Source: Glaciecola sp. UBA2563 (GTDB taxonomy: Bacteria; Pseudomonadota; Gammaproteobacteria; Enterobacterales; Alteromonadaceae). From it: a stretch of DNA of 19,308 bases. How positions within the stretch are numbered: the first letter of the stretch is position 1; each line of letters opens with the position of its first letter. The stretch spans positions 1-19,308 of the forward strand of contig DDLV01000075.1 of assembly GCA_002340325.1 (NCBI GenBank), in the 5' to 3' direction. Position numbers and translations under genes: made by a program. Positions 8,385-15,752 of this stretch are shown here, piece after piece. A model generated the notes under the pieces. The model saw only the letters and a list, made by a program, of their open reading frames with translations, was not told where the DNA came from and ran no database searches.

Positions 8385-9404
8385 ATGAATAAGTATGTTA
8401 TTGTCCTTATAGCTCTTTCATTCGTATTATCTTGTAGCAGGCCTTCATACGAAATCGTTTCCTTTCAGGGCCCAACTATGGGTACGTTGTTTCAAGTTAA
8501 GTTCGTTAAAACGCCTGAACTTCAGGCATTAGATAAAGCAAAAATAGAAAACGAGATAGTACAGCTGTTGGTCGATATAAATCAGCTTATGTCGACATAC
8601 ATTAGTGATTCTGAATTATCTCTTTTAAATAAGTCACCTGCTGAGCTTCCTTTTTCTATAAGTCAGGAAACTGCATATGTCTTGCAAGAAGCCATCAGGT
8701 TGCATAACGTTACGCAAGGAGCGCTTGATATAACGGTCGGGCCATTGGTAAATATGTGGGGGTTTGGTCCTCAGCAAAGACCCGAAACAATTCCATCTTC
8801 GGATTCATTAGAAGAAATTAGCGAATATGTTGGTATTGATAAATTCACGCTATCCGATAACACCGTTACTAAAGAACACGATATGGTATATATCGATCTA
8901 TCTACTATTGCCAAAGGTTACGGAGTAGATAAGATTGCAGATGTGTTGGAAAAGTACGGCATCAATAATTATTTAGTTGATATCGGCGGTGAAATGCGTC
9001 TTGCGGGTCAAAAACCAAATGACCAAGACTGGCGAATTGCCATAGAAAAGCCGATTACCAGAGAAAGGGCTGTACAGCGTTTGATAACGGTGGGTAATAA
9101 TGCGATAGCAACTTCAGGTGATTACCGAAACTATTTTGAAGAAGATGGTGTCAGATATTCACATTTAATTGATCCAAAGACCAAGAAGCCTATCCAACAC
9201 AATCTTGCAGCGGTGACTGTAGTTGCATCTTCAAGTATGACGGCTGATGGGCTGGCTACAGGTCTTATAGTATTGGGTAAAGACAAAGGCTTGGAAATTG
9301 CAAATGATAACAACATTGCAGCACTGTTTATCGTAAAAGAGGATGATGAGTTTGTTGAGTATCGATCCTTGTCCTTTGACGAAACAGTTAAGGTACTAAA
9401 TTAA
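8385..9404 (+). CDS. apbE: FAD:protein FMN transferase, lipoprotein
   Basis: ApbE enzyme that transfers FMN from FAD to Thr residues of NqrB and NqrC (the SGAT motifs encoded upstream) in the periplasm, using Mg2+. It has 339 residues. The N-terminus MNKYVIVLIALSFVLSC is a lipoprotein signal with the acylated Cys at position 17. Family blocks in order: GPTMGTLFQVKF, LDITVGPLVNMWGFGP, IDLSTIAKGYGVDKIAD, LVDIGGEMRLAGQ, ATSGDYRNYFEEDG, SHLIDPKTKKPI and the metal-site region SSMTADGLATGLIVLG. GAGAGG at 8368-8373 is a distant but possible ribosome site. It is separated from nqrF by the terminator, so it probably has its own promoter, and is followed 18 bases later by nqrM. Confidence 0.96.
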   Translation: MNKYVIVLIALSFVLSCSRPSYEIVSFQGPTMGTLFQVKFVKTPELQALDKAKIENEIVQLLVDINQLMSTYISDSELSLLNKSPAELPFSISQETAYVLQEAIRLHNVTQGALDITVGPLVNMWGFGPQQRPETIPSSDSLEEISEYVGIDKFTLSDNTVTKEHDMVYIDLSTIAKGYGVDKIADVLEKYGINNYLVDIGGEMRLAGQKPNDQDWRIAIEKPITRERAVQRLITVGNNAIATSGDYRNYFEEDGVRYSHLIDPKTKKPIQHNLAAVTVVASSSMTADGLATGLIVLGKDKGLEIANDNNIAALFIVKEDDEFVEYRSLSFDETVKVLN

Positions 9405-9422
9405 AATGATTGAGATGGTTAC

Positions 9423-9656
9423 ATGAGTACATTTATTTTTGCGTTTGTTTTTTTTCTTTTAATGGTTTTGGCCATGGCAGTTGGCTATATATTTCAAAAA
9501 AAGACCATTTCTGGCTCATGCGGTGGTTTAGGCGCTCTTGGCGTTGAAAAGGCATGCGATTGTCCCGAACCTTGCGATCGCAAGAAAGCACGCATGGAAA
9601 AAGAAGCCCTGCGAGAAGAAAAGCTTAAAGAATGGAGAAACAACCAAATACTTTAA
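9423..9656 (+). CDS. nqrM: Na+-NQR maturation protein NqrM (DUF539)
   Basis: Small membrane-anchored protein of 77 residues needed in Vibrio for assembly of the intramembrane iron centre of NqrD/NqrE. One N-terminal membrane segment (about residues 4-24) is followed by the four conserved cysteines C33, C45, C47 and C51 in GSCGGLGALGVEKACDCPEP and the CDRKK that follows it. A charged C-terminal helix follows. The start ATG 9423 has GAGATGG at 9412-9418. It lies 18 bases after apbE, the common order in gammaproteobacteria, so the pair acts as an assembly cassette for the upstream operon. Confidence 0.95.
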   Translation: MSTFIFAFVFFLLMVLAMAVGYIFQKKTISGSCGGLGALGVEKACDCPEPCDRKKARMEKEALREEKLKEWRNNQIL

Positions 9657-9726
9657 CTTCCTTCAACCCTATAACTAGTCCAACATAATCTTTGCTTGTC
9701 ATAACGCGTATTCTTCGTTAGGTGTT

Positions 9727-9927
9727 GGCTATGTTCCCGTTAATTGTTGATGAGGTGTGCTTCTCGCACTCAATTATAGGGTTAATACATTTGAAAGTCG
9801 CTGTAAACCCTTCCCTGGGCGCTCTGCGAAAACATCCATGTTTTCAAAGCTTTCAAATGTATTAATCCTATAATCAACTGTAAATCAAATATTTAGTAAC
9901 TCAGCAACAATTAATGGGAACATAGCC
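9727..9927 (-). repeat. palindromic repeat element, copy A (MITE/REP-like)
   Basis: A 201-bp imperfect palindrome. The outer arms are 9727-9754 and 9900-9927, which match at 26 of 28 positions and begin GGCTATGTTCCC. The inner arms are 9773-9797 and 9850-9874, matching at 24 of 25 and containing TTAATACATTTGAAAG. The centre holds a small dyad, GAAAACAT-CC-ATGTTTTC (9828-9845), and an asymmetric core whose complement reads CGCAGAGCGCCCAGGGA. A related copy begins at 19172 in the opposite orientation. I read the minus strand as forward to match that copy. No open frame of note lies within, so any transposition would need a protein from elsewhere. Target-site duplications are not evident. Confidence 0.85.
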
Positions 9928-9930
9928 TAG

Positions 9931-9958
9931 TTGATTTGTATTTTCAATATTGTAAACT
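9931..9958 (+). promoter_or_regulatory. candidate dinB promoter
   Basis: TTGATT (9931-9936) and TAAACT (9953-9958) are separated by 16 bases and resemble -35 and -10 boxes. The -10 overlaps the LexA box, as expected for repression. The -35 starts only 4 bases after the end of the palindromic repeat. Confidence 0.4.
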
Positions 9959-9974
9959 GTACATATATACAGTT
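9955..9974 (+). promoter_or_regulatory. LexA (SOS) box upstream of dinB
   Basis: CTG-N10-CAG at 9957-9972 with an AT-alternating spacer (TACATATATA), inside a nearly perfect 20-bp dyad flanked by AA and TT. It fits the gammaproteobacterial LexA operator very well. It sits 23 bases before the dinB start, so LexA would block transcription until DNA damage. Confidence 0.9.
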
Positions 9975-9997
9975 TTTGAGTAAGTGCTTCTCAGCTG

Positions 9998-11059
9998 ATG
10001 AGGAAGTTTATCCACGTGGATATGGACGCGTTTTTTGTGTCTGTTGAAATTAGAGATCAGCCAGAGCTGGCTGACAAGCCGGTTGCAGTTGGTGGCCGGT
10101 CTCGCCAACGCGGTGTACTTTCAACCTGCAACTATATTGCCCGACAGTTCGGCTTGCACTCTGCGATGCCAACAGCGATTGCTATTAGAAAATGTCCTAA
10201 TCTGATAGTTGTTCCCGGAAGAATGTCTGTTTACAAAGAAGTAAGTGAACAAATCAGGGAAATTTTTAAAAGATATACTGACTTAATTGAACCTTTATCA
10301 CTTGATGAGGCTTATCTCGATGTCACGGACAGTGACAACTGTCAGGGGTCAGCCACTTTAATAGCGAAAGAAATAAGACAGGCGATTTTTGAGGAAACTC
10401 AGCTAACTGCCTCTGCTGGGATTGCTCCTCTAAAGTTCATTGCTAAAATTGCCTCTGATATGAACAAGCCTAATGGTCAATTTGTAGTAACGCCAGAAAA
10501 CATAGATGAATTCATTTCCGAACTACCATTAAACAAAATTCCTGGTGTTGGCAAGGTAACCTATGAAAAGCTTACAACAATTGGTTGGTTGAAAGGGGCA
10601 GATATAAAACGCCTACCCGAGCATGAAGTTGTGCACCGATTTGGAAAGTTTGGCAGTTCATTGTGGAAAAAATGTCAGGGAATTGACTATAGAGGTGTTA
10701 ATACAAGTAGAATTCGAAAATCAGTAGGCGTAGAACGTACCTTTTCTCAGAATATGACGACGTACAATGAGTTGGAATCATATATGTTGGATACGCTCAT
10801 GCCCGAATTGCTAAGACGGGCTGAAAAATATGTTAAAGACAATCAGATAGATAAGCTTGGTGTTAAAGTTAAGTTTCAAGATTTTCAACAAACTACAAAG
10901 GAACAGAAACATAGCAAAATGGATGAAACCATATTTAAGGAATTGTTATATCAAGCTATTTCTAGAGGTAATGGTAAAGAAGTGAGGTTACTTGGCATAC
11001 ATGTTGGTTTGAATCACTCACAAATTAATGAGTCACAGATGACGTTTGATTTGCATTGA
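9998..11059 (+). CDS. dinB: DNA polymerase IV (Y-family translesion polymerase)
   Basis: Error-prone Y-family polymerase that bypasses damaged bases. It has 353 residues, close to the 351 of E. coli. The start MRKFIHVDMDAFFVSVE carries metal ligand D8 and the steric-gate Phe pair (F12/F13). The catalytic SLDEAYLD motif places D103 and E104 exactly as in E. coli. TASAGIAPLKFIAKIASDMNKPNG and the helix-hairpin-helix LNKIPGVGKVTYEKL follow, then the little-finger domain. The C-terminal QMTFDL resembles a sliding-clamp-binding motif. No clear Shine-Dalgarno sequence precedes ATG 9998, so translation may be weak. Regulation by LexA is supported by the upstream box. It stands alone, ended by a perfect palindrome with a T run. 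Confidence 0.97.
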   Translation: MRKFIHVDMDAFFVSVEIRDQPELADKPVAVGGRSRQRGVLSTCNYIARQFGLHSAMPTAIAIRKCPNLIVVPGRMSVYKEVSEQIREIFKRYTDLIEPLSLDEAYLDVTDSDNCQGSATLIAKEIRQAIFEETQLTASAGIAPLKFIAKIASDMNKPNGQFVVTPENIDEFISELPLNKIPGVGKVTYEKLTTIGWLKGADIKRLPEHEVVHRFGKFGSSLWKKCQGIDYRGVNTSRIRKSVGVERTFSQNMTTYNELESYMLDTLMPELLRRAEKYVKDNQIDKLGVKVKFQDFQQTTKEQKHSKMDETIFKELLYQAISRGNGKEVRLLGIHVGLNHSQINESQMTFDLH

Positions 11060-11075
11060 TGTTTTACTAAAACGA

Positions 11076-11100
11076 ACGAATTCATGAATTCGTCATTTTT
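11076..11100 (+). terminator. probable dinB terminator
   Basis: A perfect 18-bp palindrome (11076-11093, ACGAATTCA mirrored by TGAATTCGT) lies 17 bases after the dinB stop and is followed by CA and TTTTT (11096-11100). It has low GC and no unpaired loop in the linear reading, so termination would be moderate. A dyad operator is the alternative. Confidence 0.5.
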
Positions 11101-11309
11101 ATGGTGAAGTATTTGCATAAAAACAGTCAAGCAGAGTCATCTAATAGAAATAGAGTAAATCTTTAGTTCATGGTCCCATTCATTCGGTTTTATTGTTGCA
11201 ATGTTTATTGGCAGAATAGAAAACAAAGAAAAGGTTTCTTAGATCGATGTCATAATTTTGTTAAGAATAGCGTGATACATTGCTTAGGAAAGTTATCACT
11301 GGAGGCTAT

Positions 11310-12857
11310 ATGACGTTTCCTCTGGCTCACGCAGCAGATAAATCCAATTTCAGTCGATATGACCTTGCCATTATCGTTTCTGATCAAGAATCTTCTATTC
11401 ATTTTAGTTCCCTGGCATCTGAAATGGACAATGCAAGAGAGCATGACCCAAGGGTAGGTCAAAAAGCTAGTTTGCTCACACATAAAACATTTCCTGGCGG
11501 TCGTTTACTTCACATTCCCAGCGGTAGACTAGATAGAGATTATGATGATGTTCGCAGAATTTTTGATTTGGGCCGAGACAATGCCGAGCTTATTATCGAT
11601 CTCGACGCTAAAAAGATTCTGGTGAGCGTAGAGCTTGAAAATATTGACCAGCGCGTCGCTAAGAAATATCGATTTGCTATCGAGAATTTCTACTTGGGGT
11701 TGTGTCAAGGTTTGTATCAGCCGCTAGAAGCACGCCAGTCATTCGAACAAAGTCTAATTTCAGTGTTAGAAGTCGGTTTGCTCGGGATTGATGCCGAGCA
11801 GGCAAATATCGTTACATCACTAGAAGCAAGCAAGAGTGTCGCACGGGATCTGTGTGGTACTGAACCAGAGAGAATGGCGCCTCCCGGTTTTGCCTTATAC
11901 TGTCAGACGTTATTTGAATCTTCAGATCTTTCTTTCGACATTATTGAAGACGAAAAAGAATTACTTAACGATTTCCCTGCGTTACACGCGGTTGCTCGAG
12001 CGTCATTTCATGTTGAAAGACATCGGCCGCGAGTAATATCTATCGTTTATGAAGGGGAGGGGGAGATAGAGAAAACGCTATACCTTGCTGGCAAAGGAAT
12101 TACGTTTGATACGGGTGGCGTTGATTTAAAGGTGAATGGCCACATGGCAGGTATGAGCAGGGATAAAGGCGGCGGTGCAGCCGTGGCGGGCATGATGTAT
12201 GCCCTGTCTCTATTGAAACCCAAAAACATTCGCGTAGAAGCAAAAATTGCTGCTGTCAGAAACAATGTTGACGCTGAGGCGTATACGCCAGACGAAATCA
12301 TTACAGGCCATTCCGGTGTCAGAGTGCGTGTTGGTAACACAGATGCAGAAGGAAGAATGGTGCTGATGGACATTCTATCCCACTTTCGAGAAAAAGCAGC
12401 ATCTGCTGTTTCTCCTGAGATATTCAGCTTTGCTACATTGACCGGCCACGCAGCCGTCGCGCATGGACCTTACACTGCATTACTTGAAAATGGTCCGGCA
12501 AAAGAAGTCGGTATCGCAAGCATAATCGCTGAAAACGGTGAATTATGGTCAGATCTGTGCCACCAATCTTTGGTGCGAAGAGAAGATTATGACTTTGTTA
12601 AACCAAGGACAAAAGCTGATGATGTTCTTTCTTCAAATAATGCGCCATCGGTGTCGACGGTAAGAGGCCATCAATTTCCTATGGCATTTTTATCGGTTGC
12701 ATCTGGATTAGACAAACATGGTCTAGATTCTCATCAACCAATTCCTTTTACCCATGTTGATATAGCAGGATCAGCGGTGGAAAATTTAGATTGGCAGCAC
12801 GGCAAGCCAACAGGTGCCCCGATCGCGAGTTTTGTACAGGCATACGTTAATAAATGA
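11310..12857 (+). CDS. M17 leucyl aminopeptidase family protein
   Basis: Cytoplasmic two-metal aminopeptidase (PepA/M17 family) that removes N-terminal residues from peptides. I start at ATG 11310 because GGAGG at 11301-11305 is four bases before it; an in-frame TTG at 11280 lacks such a site. This gives 515 residues. The C-terminal catalytic domain has KGITFDTGGVDLK, with K262 and D267 as metal ligands, D285 in SRDKGGG, and the signature NTDAEGRM with D345, E347 and catalytic R349. Spacing equals that of E. coli PepA (K270, D275, D293, D352, E354, R356). The N-terminal domain is divergent, so substrate specificity is uncertain and I give no gene symbol. A DUF1653 gene follows after 21 bases. 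Confidence 0.93.
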   Translation: MTFPLAHAADKSNFSRYDLAIIVSDQESSIHFSSLASEMDNAREHDPRVGQKASLLTHKTFPGGRLLHIPSGRLDRDYDDVRRIFDLGRDNAELIIDLDAKKILVSVELENIDQRVAKKYRFAIENFYLGLCQGLYQPLEARQSFEQSLISVLEVGLLGIDAEQANIVTSLEASKSVARDLCGTEPERMAPPGFALYCQTLFESSDLSFDIIEDEKELLNDFPALHAVARASFHVERHRPRVISIVYEGEGEIEKTLYLAGKGITFDTGGVDLKVNGHMAGMSRDKGGGAAVAGMMYALSLLKPKNIRVEAKIAAVRNNVDAEAYTPDEIITGHSGVRVRVGNTDAEGRMVLMDILSHFREKAASAVSPEIFSFATLTGHAAVAHGPYTALLENGPAKEVGIASIIAENGELWSDLCHQSLVRREDYDFVKPRTKADDVLSSNNAPSVSTVRGHQFPMAFLSVASGLDKHGLDSHQPIPFTHVDIAGSAVENLDWQHGKPTGAPIASFVQAYVNK

Positions 12858-12878
12858 AAGGTTTTTAACAGTAACACT

Positions 12879-13112
12879 ATGGATATTAAAAAAGGAAAGT
12901 ACAGGCATTATAAAGGTAACTTTTATGAAGTGATTGACACTGTTAGACACTCTGAAACCGAAGAAAGACTGGTGCTTTATCGTCAACTTTATGGAGATTT
13001 CTCACTGTGGGTAAGGCCCTATGAACTTTTTCTGGAAAAGGTTGAAAAAGATGGAAAGTCCGTTTCAAGGTTTGCATTTGTTAATAATATGACTACGCTT
13101 TGTAAAGACTAA
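12879..13112 (+). CDS. DUF1653 domain protein
   Basis: Small soluble protein of 77 residues that is almost wholly one DUF1653 domain: KGKYRHYKGNFYEVI, RHSETEERLVLYRQLYG, then LWVRPYELFLEKVE and a final hydrophobic RFAFV. DUF1653 proteins are common small beta-rich proteins without established function. It begins at ATG 12879, 21 bases after the aminopeptidase stop, with no strong ribosome site, suggesting translation coupled to the gene before. The hydrolase gene starts 42 bases downstream. I assign no function. Confidence 0.88.
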   Translation: MDIKKGKYRHYKGNFYEVIDTVRHSETEERLVLYRQLYGDFSLWVRPYELFLEKVEKDGKSVSRFAFVNNMTTLCKD

Positions 13113-13154
13113 TCGGCAGCTAGAAAATGAAAAGAGCAAAAAGATAGGAAATAC

Positions 13155-14003
13155 GTGATTCGCATTTTTTTTACTTTAATCCTTAGTTTAGTCGCTTTTT
13201 TTGGATCTACGCAGGACAGATTTGCTGACGTAGAAGTCAAAGTGATACCAGTGTCTGCTAACATATTCATGTTGACTGGAGCAGGCGGCAATATCGGTAT
13301 ACTCGTTGGCAAAGACGGTGTACTAATGATAGATGATCAGTATTTGCCACTCGCAAAAAAAATAACCGATACCATCGCTAGCATTACTGATACGGACATT
13401 CGTTTTGTGGTTAATACGCACTATCATGGCGACCATACTGGTTCGAATTCTTTTTTTGCATCTGAGCATGGAAGCACGATTTTTGCACATGAAAACGTGC
13501 GTATACGATTAGCCAATGCTGAAGATGCAGAACCTTCTATTTTGCCCGTTGTCACTTACAACGAAGGCGTTAAATTTCATCTCAATGAAGAAACTGTGCA
13601 TGTTTTTCACTTGCCAAATGCCCATACCGATGGTGACAGTGTTATATGGTTTGAAAAAGCAAATGTATTGCATGCAGGCGATTTATTTTTTAATAAGATG
13701 TTCCCGTACGTCGATCTAGGAGGAGGCGGCAATGTACAGGGGTATATGGATGCAATTGCATTTATTCTAGGGAAAGTTGACGACAATACGAAAATAATCC
13801 CTGGGCATGGTGAACTTGCCAACAAAGGTGATTACGAGCGCGTACTTGAAATGATTAGCGATACATACAAGTACGTACAATCTAAAAAATCCGAAGGTAT
13901 GTCAGAACAGCAGATTATTGAAGCTGGGTTAGACAAAAAATGGGACGATTGGTCATGGCGATTTATCACAACAGAACGATGGATCAAAACGCTGTTTCAG
14001 TAA
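13155..14003 (+). CDS. metallo-beta-lactamase-fold hydrolase, exported
   Basis: Metal-dependent hydrolase of the MBL superfamily, 282 residues. The start is GTG 13155 with AGGAA at 13146-13150. The N-terminus MIRIFFTLILSLVAFFGSTQ looks like a cleavable signal peptide, so the mature enzyme is probably periplasmic. All metal ligands are visible: H89, H91, D93 and H94 in HYHGDH, H157 in NAHTDGD, D176 in HAGDLFF and H218 in PGHGE. This is the glyoxalase II/subclass B3-like layout with no Cys ligand. The substrate cannot be read from sequence. A true beta-lactamase is possible but not favoured, since many environmental proteins of this type act on other esters or lactones. The end overlaps the GNAT gene. 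Confidence 0.9.
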   Translation: MIRIFFTLILSLVAFFGSTQDRFADVEVKVIPVSANIFMLTGAGGNIGILVGKDGVLMIDDQYLPLAKKITDTIASITDTDIRFVVNTHYHGDHTGSNSFFASEHGSTIFAHENVRIRLANAEDAEPSILPVVTYNEGVKFHLNEETVHVFHLPNAHTDGDSVIWFEKANVLHAGDLFFNKMFPYVDLGGGGNVQGYMDAIAFILGKVDDNTKIIPGHGELANKGDYERVLEMISDTYKYVQSKKSEGMSEQQIIEAGLDKKWDDWSWRFITTERWIKTLFQ

Positions 14004-14512
14004 ACCTCGATGATTCGGGGTACTTCTTGCAAGCAGCTACGCTTAATCACACCAAACACTTGTTTGAATGGTTTAGAGATCCAATAGAATTTACTACCTG
14101 GGCAGGTCCAAAGCTCGAGTATCCTAGCACCCCTGAAGCACTTCATTTAAGTCTCAGTCAAACGGGCTTTCAATACTTTGCACTGTGTAATAGCGGCGAG
14201 AATGTCGTTGCATTTGGGCAGTTGCAACTACTGCCCGAATCATTGCATCTGGGCAGACTTGCCGTGCACCCAAGTTATCGGGGCAAAGGGCTTTCATACA
14301 AATTACTCAATCATCTGATTTACAAGGCCTATTCGTTAGCAAACTTTGAAGAAGTCTCACTCTTTGTTTATGAGTCAAATGATGTTGCGATTAAATCGTA
14401 CAAGAAATTTGGATTTAAAGAAGCAGAATGGCCAAGTTATGTAAAACACATGCCGTCTTGTTTGTATATGACTATGCCTTATTCAATTCCCGCTCCCTGC
14501 GCCGCGCTATAA
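13979..14512 (+). CDS. GNAT-family N-acetyltransferase
   Basis: Acetyl-CoA-dependent N-acyltransferase of the GNAT fold. The acetyl-CoA pocket is seen in LGRLAVHPSYRGKGLSYKLLNHL (split by motif: LAVHP strand, RGKGLS pyrophosphate loop), followed by VSLFVYESNDVAIKSYKKFGF, the usual motif B. Start choice is uncertain. ATG 13979 (MDQNAVSVNLDD) gives 177 residues and a 25-base overlap with the hydrolase gene; in-frame ATGs at 13955 and 13940 would lengthen it to 185 or 190. None has a good Shine-Dalgarno site, so coupling to the hydrolase gene is likely. The substrate is unknown. A strong terminator closes the cluster. Confidence 0.88.
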   Translation: MDQNAVSVNLDDSGYFLQAATLNHTKHLFEWFRDPIEFTTWAGPKLEYPSTPEALHLSLSQTGFQYFALCNSGENVVAFGQLQLLPESLHLGRLAVHPSYRGKGLSYKLLNHLIYKAYSLANFEEVSLFVYESNDVAIKSYKKFGFKEAEWPSYVKHMPSCLYMTMPYSIPAPCAAL

Positions 14513-14526
14513 ATCATTTCTCCATT

Positions 14527-14560
14527 CACCCAGGTGTGTTTAATACCTGGGTGTTTTTTA
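14527..14560 (+). terminator. intrinsic terminator after the GNAT gene
   Basis: CACCCAGGT (14527-14535) pairs perfectly with ACCTGGGTG (14545-14553) around a 9-base loop and runs into a T tract (14554-14559). It begins 14 bases after the acetyltransferase stop and separates it from the convergent dehydratase gene. Confidence 0.92.
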
Positions 14561-14603
14561 TGTCATGGGTAGGTACTGCCGGTTAGATTATTCTCGTTGT
14601 TTT

Positions 14604-15599
14604 TTATAATGTTGGTATTTGATGTAAATAGTCGTCATGCCAAATTTTTCGCATACTCGATGCACTGATGTTGCCACCACTAATAATAACCATCACGCGT
14701 TTTTTGTTCTTTTGCATTTGCAACCATCTCGTAGTTGCGTGCATTGTCATTGCGCAGGTAGGCTCTATATGCATCTTGAGTAAATGTTGCAGCCACTGAG
14801 TCCAGTAGATAATCATGGTTTCATCTACTTCAATTAGATCATCCAGTTGTTGAAGCAATGGAAACGTATGCTTACCGACTGACGGCGTCGCAGCGCCATC
14901 TGCAAGTGTATTTGGCGTCTGATCTAGTTTAACTATAGTGCCTTGTCTCAATGAAAGAGCCGCATCATTTGCGGCTAGTGGCTCCGCCGCAATGACCTTA
15001 GTAGAAGGTGAGAGATGACGGGCCGCAACCAATGAGCCGCCAGCAAGGCCACCACCACCACAGGGGATTACGAGTGCATCGATATCGCTCACTTTTGAAA
15101 TTGCTTCTACTGCAGCAGTGCCCTGTCCAGCGATAATATATGGATGGTTAAACGGAGATATCCAGACGGCATCTGATGTTGCTTCATATTCTTTAGATAC
15201 TGCAGCATCTGCCAGTAACCTGTCCGCATAGGTCATCAGCGTAGCACCATAGTGTCTGGTAGCTGCTGCTTTGACGGGTGAAATGTTATCACTCGCAAAA
15301 ATTTTTACTGGGATGTTGTAGATGGCACCAATATGAGCGACCGCTTGCGCGTGATTTCCCGATGAGTTTGCCAGTATGGCTTTTGGAAGCTGCTTATGGC
15401 GTTTGTAATAAGACTGAACATAGTTCGCCGCGCCTCGTAACTTAAACGAGCCGGTTTTTTGCAAGCATTCCAGTTTAAAAAACACTTCGTGGCCCAACCA
15501 TTCATTGAGTAAGTTTGAATAAGTGATTGGCGTTGTGGAAACGGAGTCAGCAATGTTCTCTTGTGCGTTTTTAATATCTTTAAAAGAGACAGTATCCAT
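14604..15599 (-). CDS. PLP-dependent threonine/serine dehydratase family protein
   Basis: Fold-type II PLP enzyme of the threonine ammonia-lyase/serine dehydratase/serine racemase group, 331 residues, without the C-terminal ACT-like regulatory domain of IlvA. The PLP lysine is K53 in KTGSFKLRGA. The SSGNHAQ loop (79-85) binds the substrate carboxylate, CGGGGLAGG (180-188) binds the PLP phosphate, and SGGN lies near the end. The common MPxxxPxxK segment reads SDNISPVK, a small deviation. Length resembles TdcB-type catabolic enzymes, but substrate (Thr, Ser or hydroxyaspartate) is undecided. On the coding strand AAGG lies about 8 bases before the ATG. It is divergent from the yraR-like gene. 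Confidence 0.9.
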   Translation of the reverse strand: MDTVSFKDIKNAQENIADSVSTTPITYSNLLNEWLGHEVFFKLECLQKTGSFKLRGAANYVQSYYKRHKQLPKAILANSSGNHAQAVAHIGAIYNIPVKIFASDNISPVKAAATRHYGATLMTYADRLLADAAVSKEYEATSDAVWISPFNHPYIIAGQGTAAVEAISKVSDIDALVIPCGGGGLAGGSLVAARHLSPSTKVIAAEPLAANDAALSLRQGTIVKLDQTPNTLADGAATPSVGKHTFPLLQQLDDLIEVDETMIIYWTQWLQHLLKMHIEPTCAMTMHATTRWLQMQKNKKRVMVIISGGNISASSMRKIWHDDYLHQIPTL

Positions 15600-15752
15600 A
15601 TCATAGCCTTCGAGGCTGTTTTTATCGTTCTTCAGTCAAAAAACACTGTGTAGCGTTCATAGCTTTCTGTAATGTATGGTAACGCTAATTTGTAAATAAA
15701 TACATAAACAGTCCATACAATTAAATAGACTGCAAAAAAGAGCGAATGAATC

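Larger units (their letters stand above)
9657..9997. other. non-coding gap between nqrM and dinB
   Basis: No gene is visible. The first 70 bases (9657-9726) hold nothing I can name. 9727-9927 is a palindromic repeat element, and 9931-9974 holds the dinB promoter and LexA box. The gap has no classical terminator for nqrM apart from the strong dyad of the repeat itself. Confidence 0.7.

Noticed and set aside
9727..9927. CRISPR array or integron attC site
   Set aside because: There is no series of spaced direct repeats, no cas or integrase gene, and the structure is one large palindrome rather than attC R/L boxes.
12047..12373. Minus-strand open frame of 108 codons opposite the aminopeptidase catalytic domain
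   Set aside because: Its span coincides with the conserved metal-binding motifs on the plus strand, and it has no recognisable domain.
15605..15617. Small palindrome AGCCTTCGAGGCT next to the dehydratase start, followed by T's on the plus strand, as a terminator or sequestering hairpin
   Set aside because: No plus-strand gene ends there, and the 5-bp stem is too short to claim a regulatory role.
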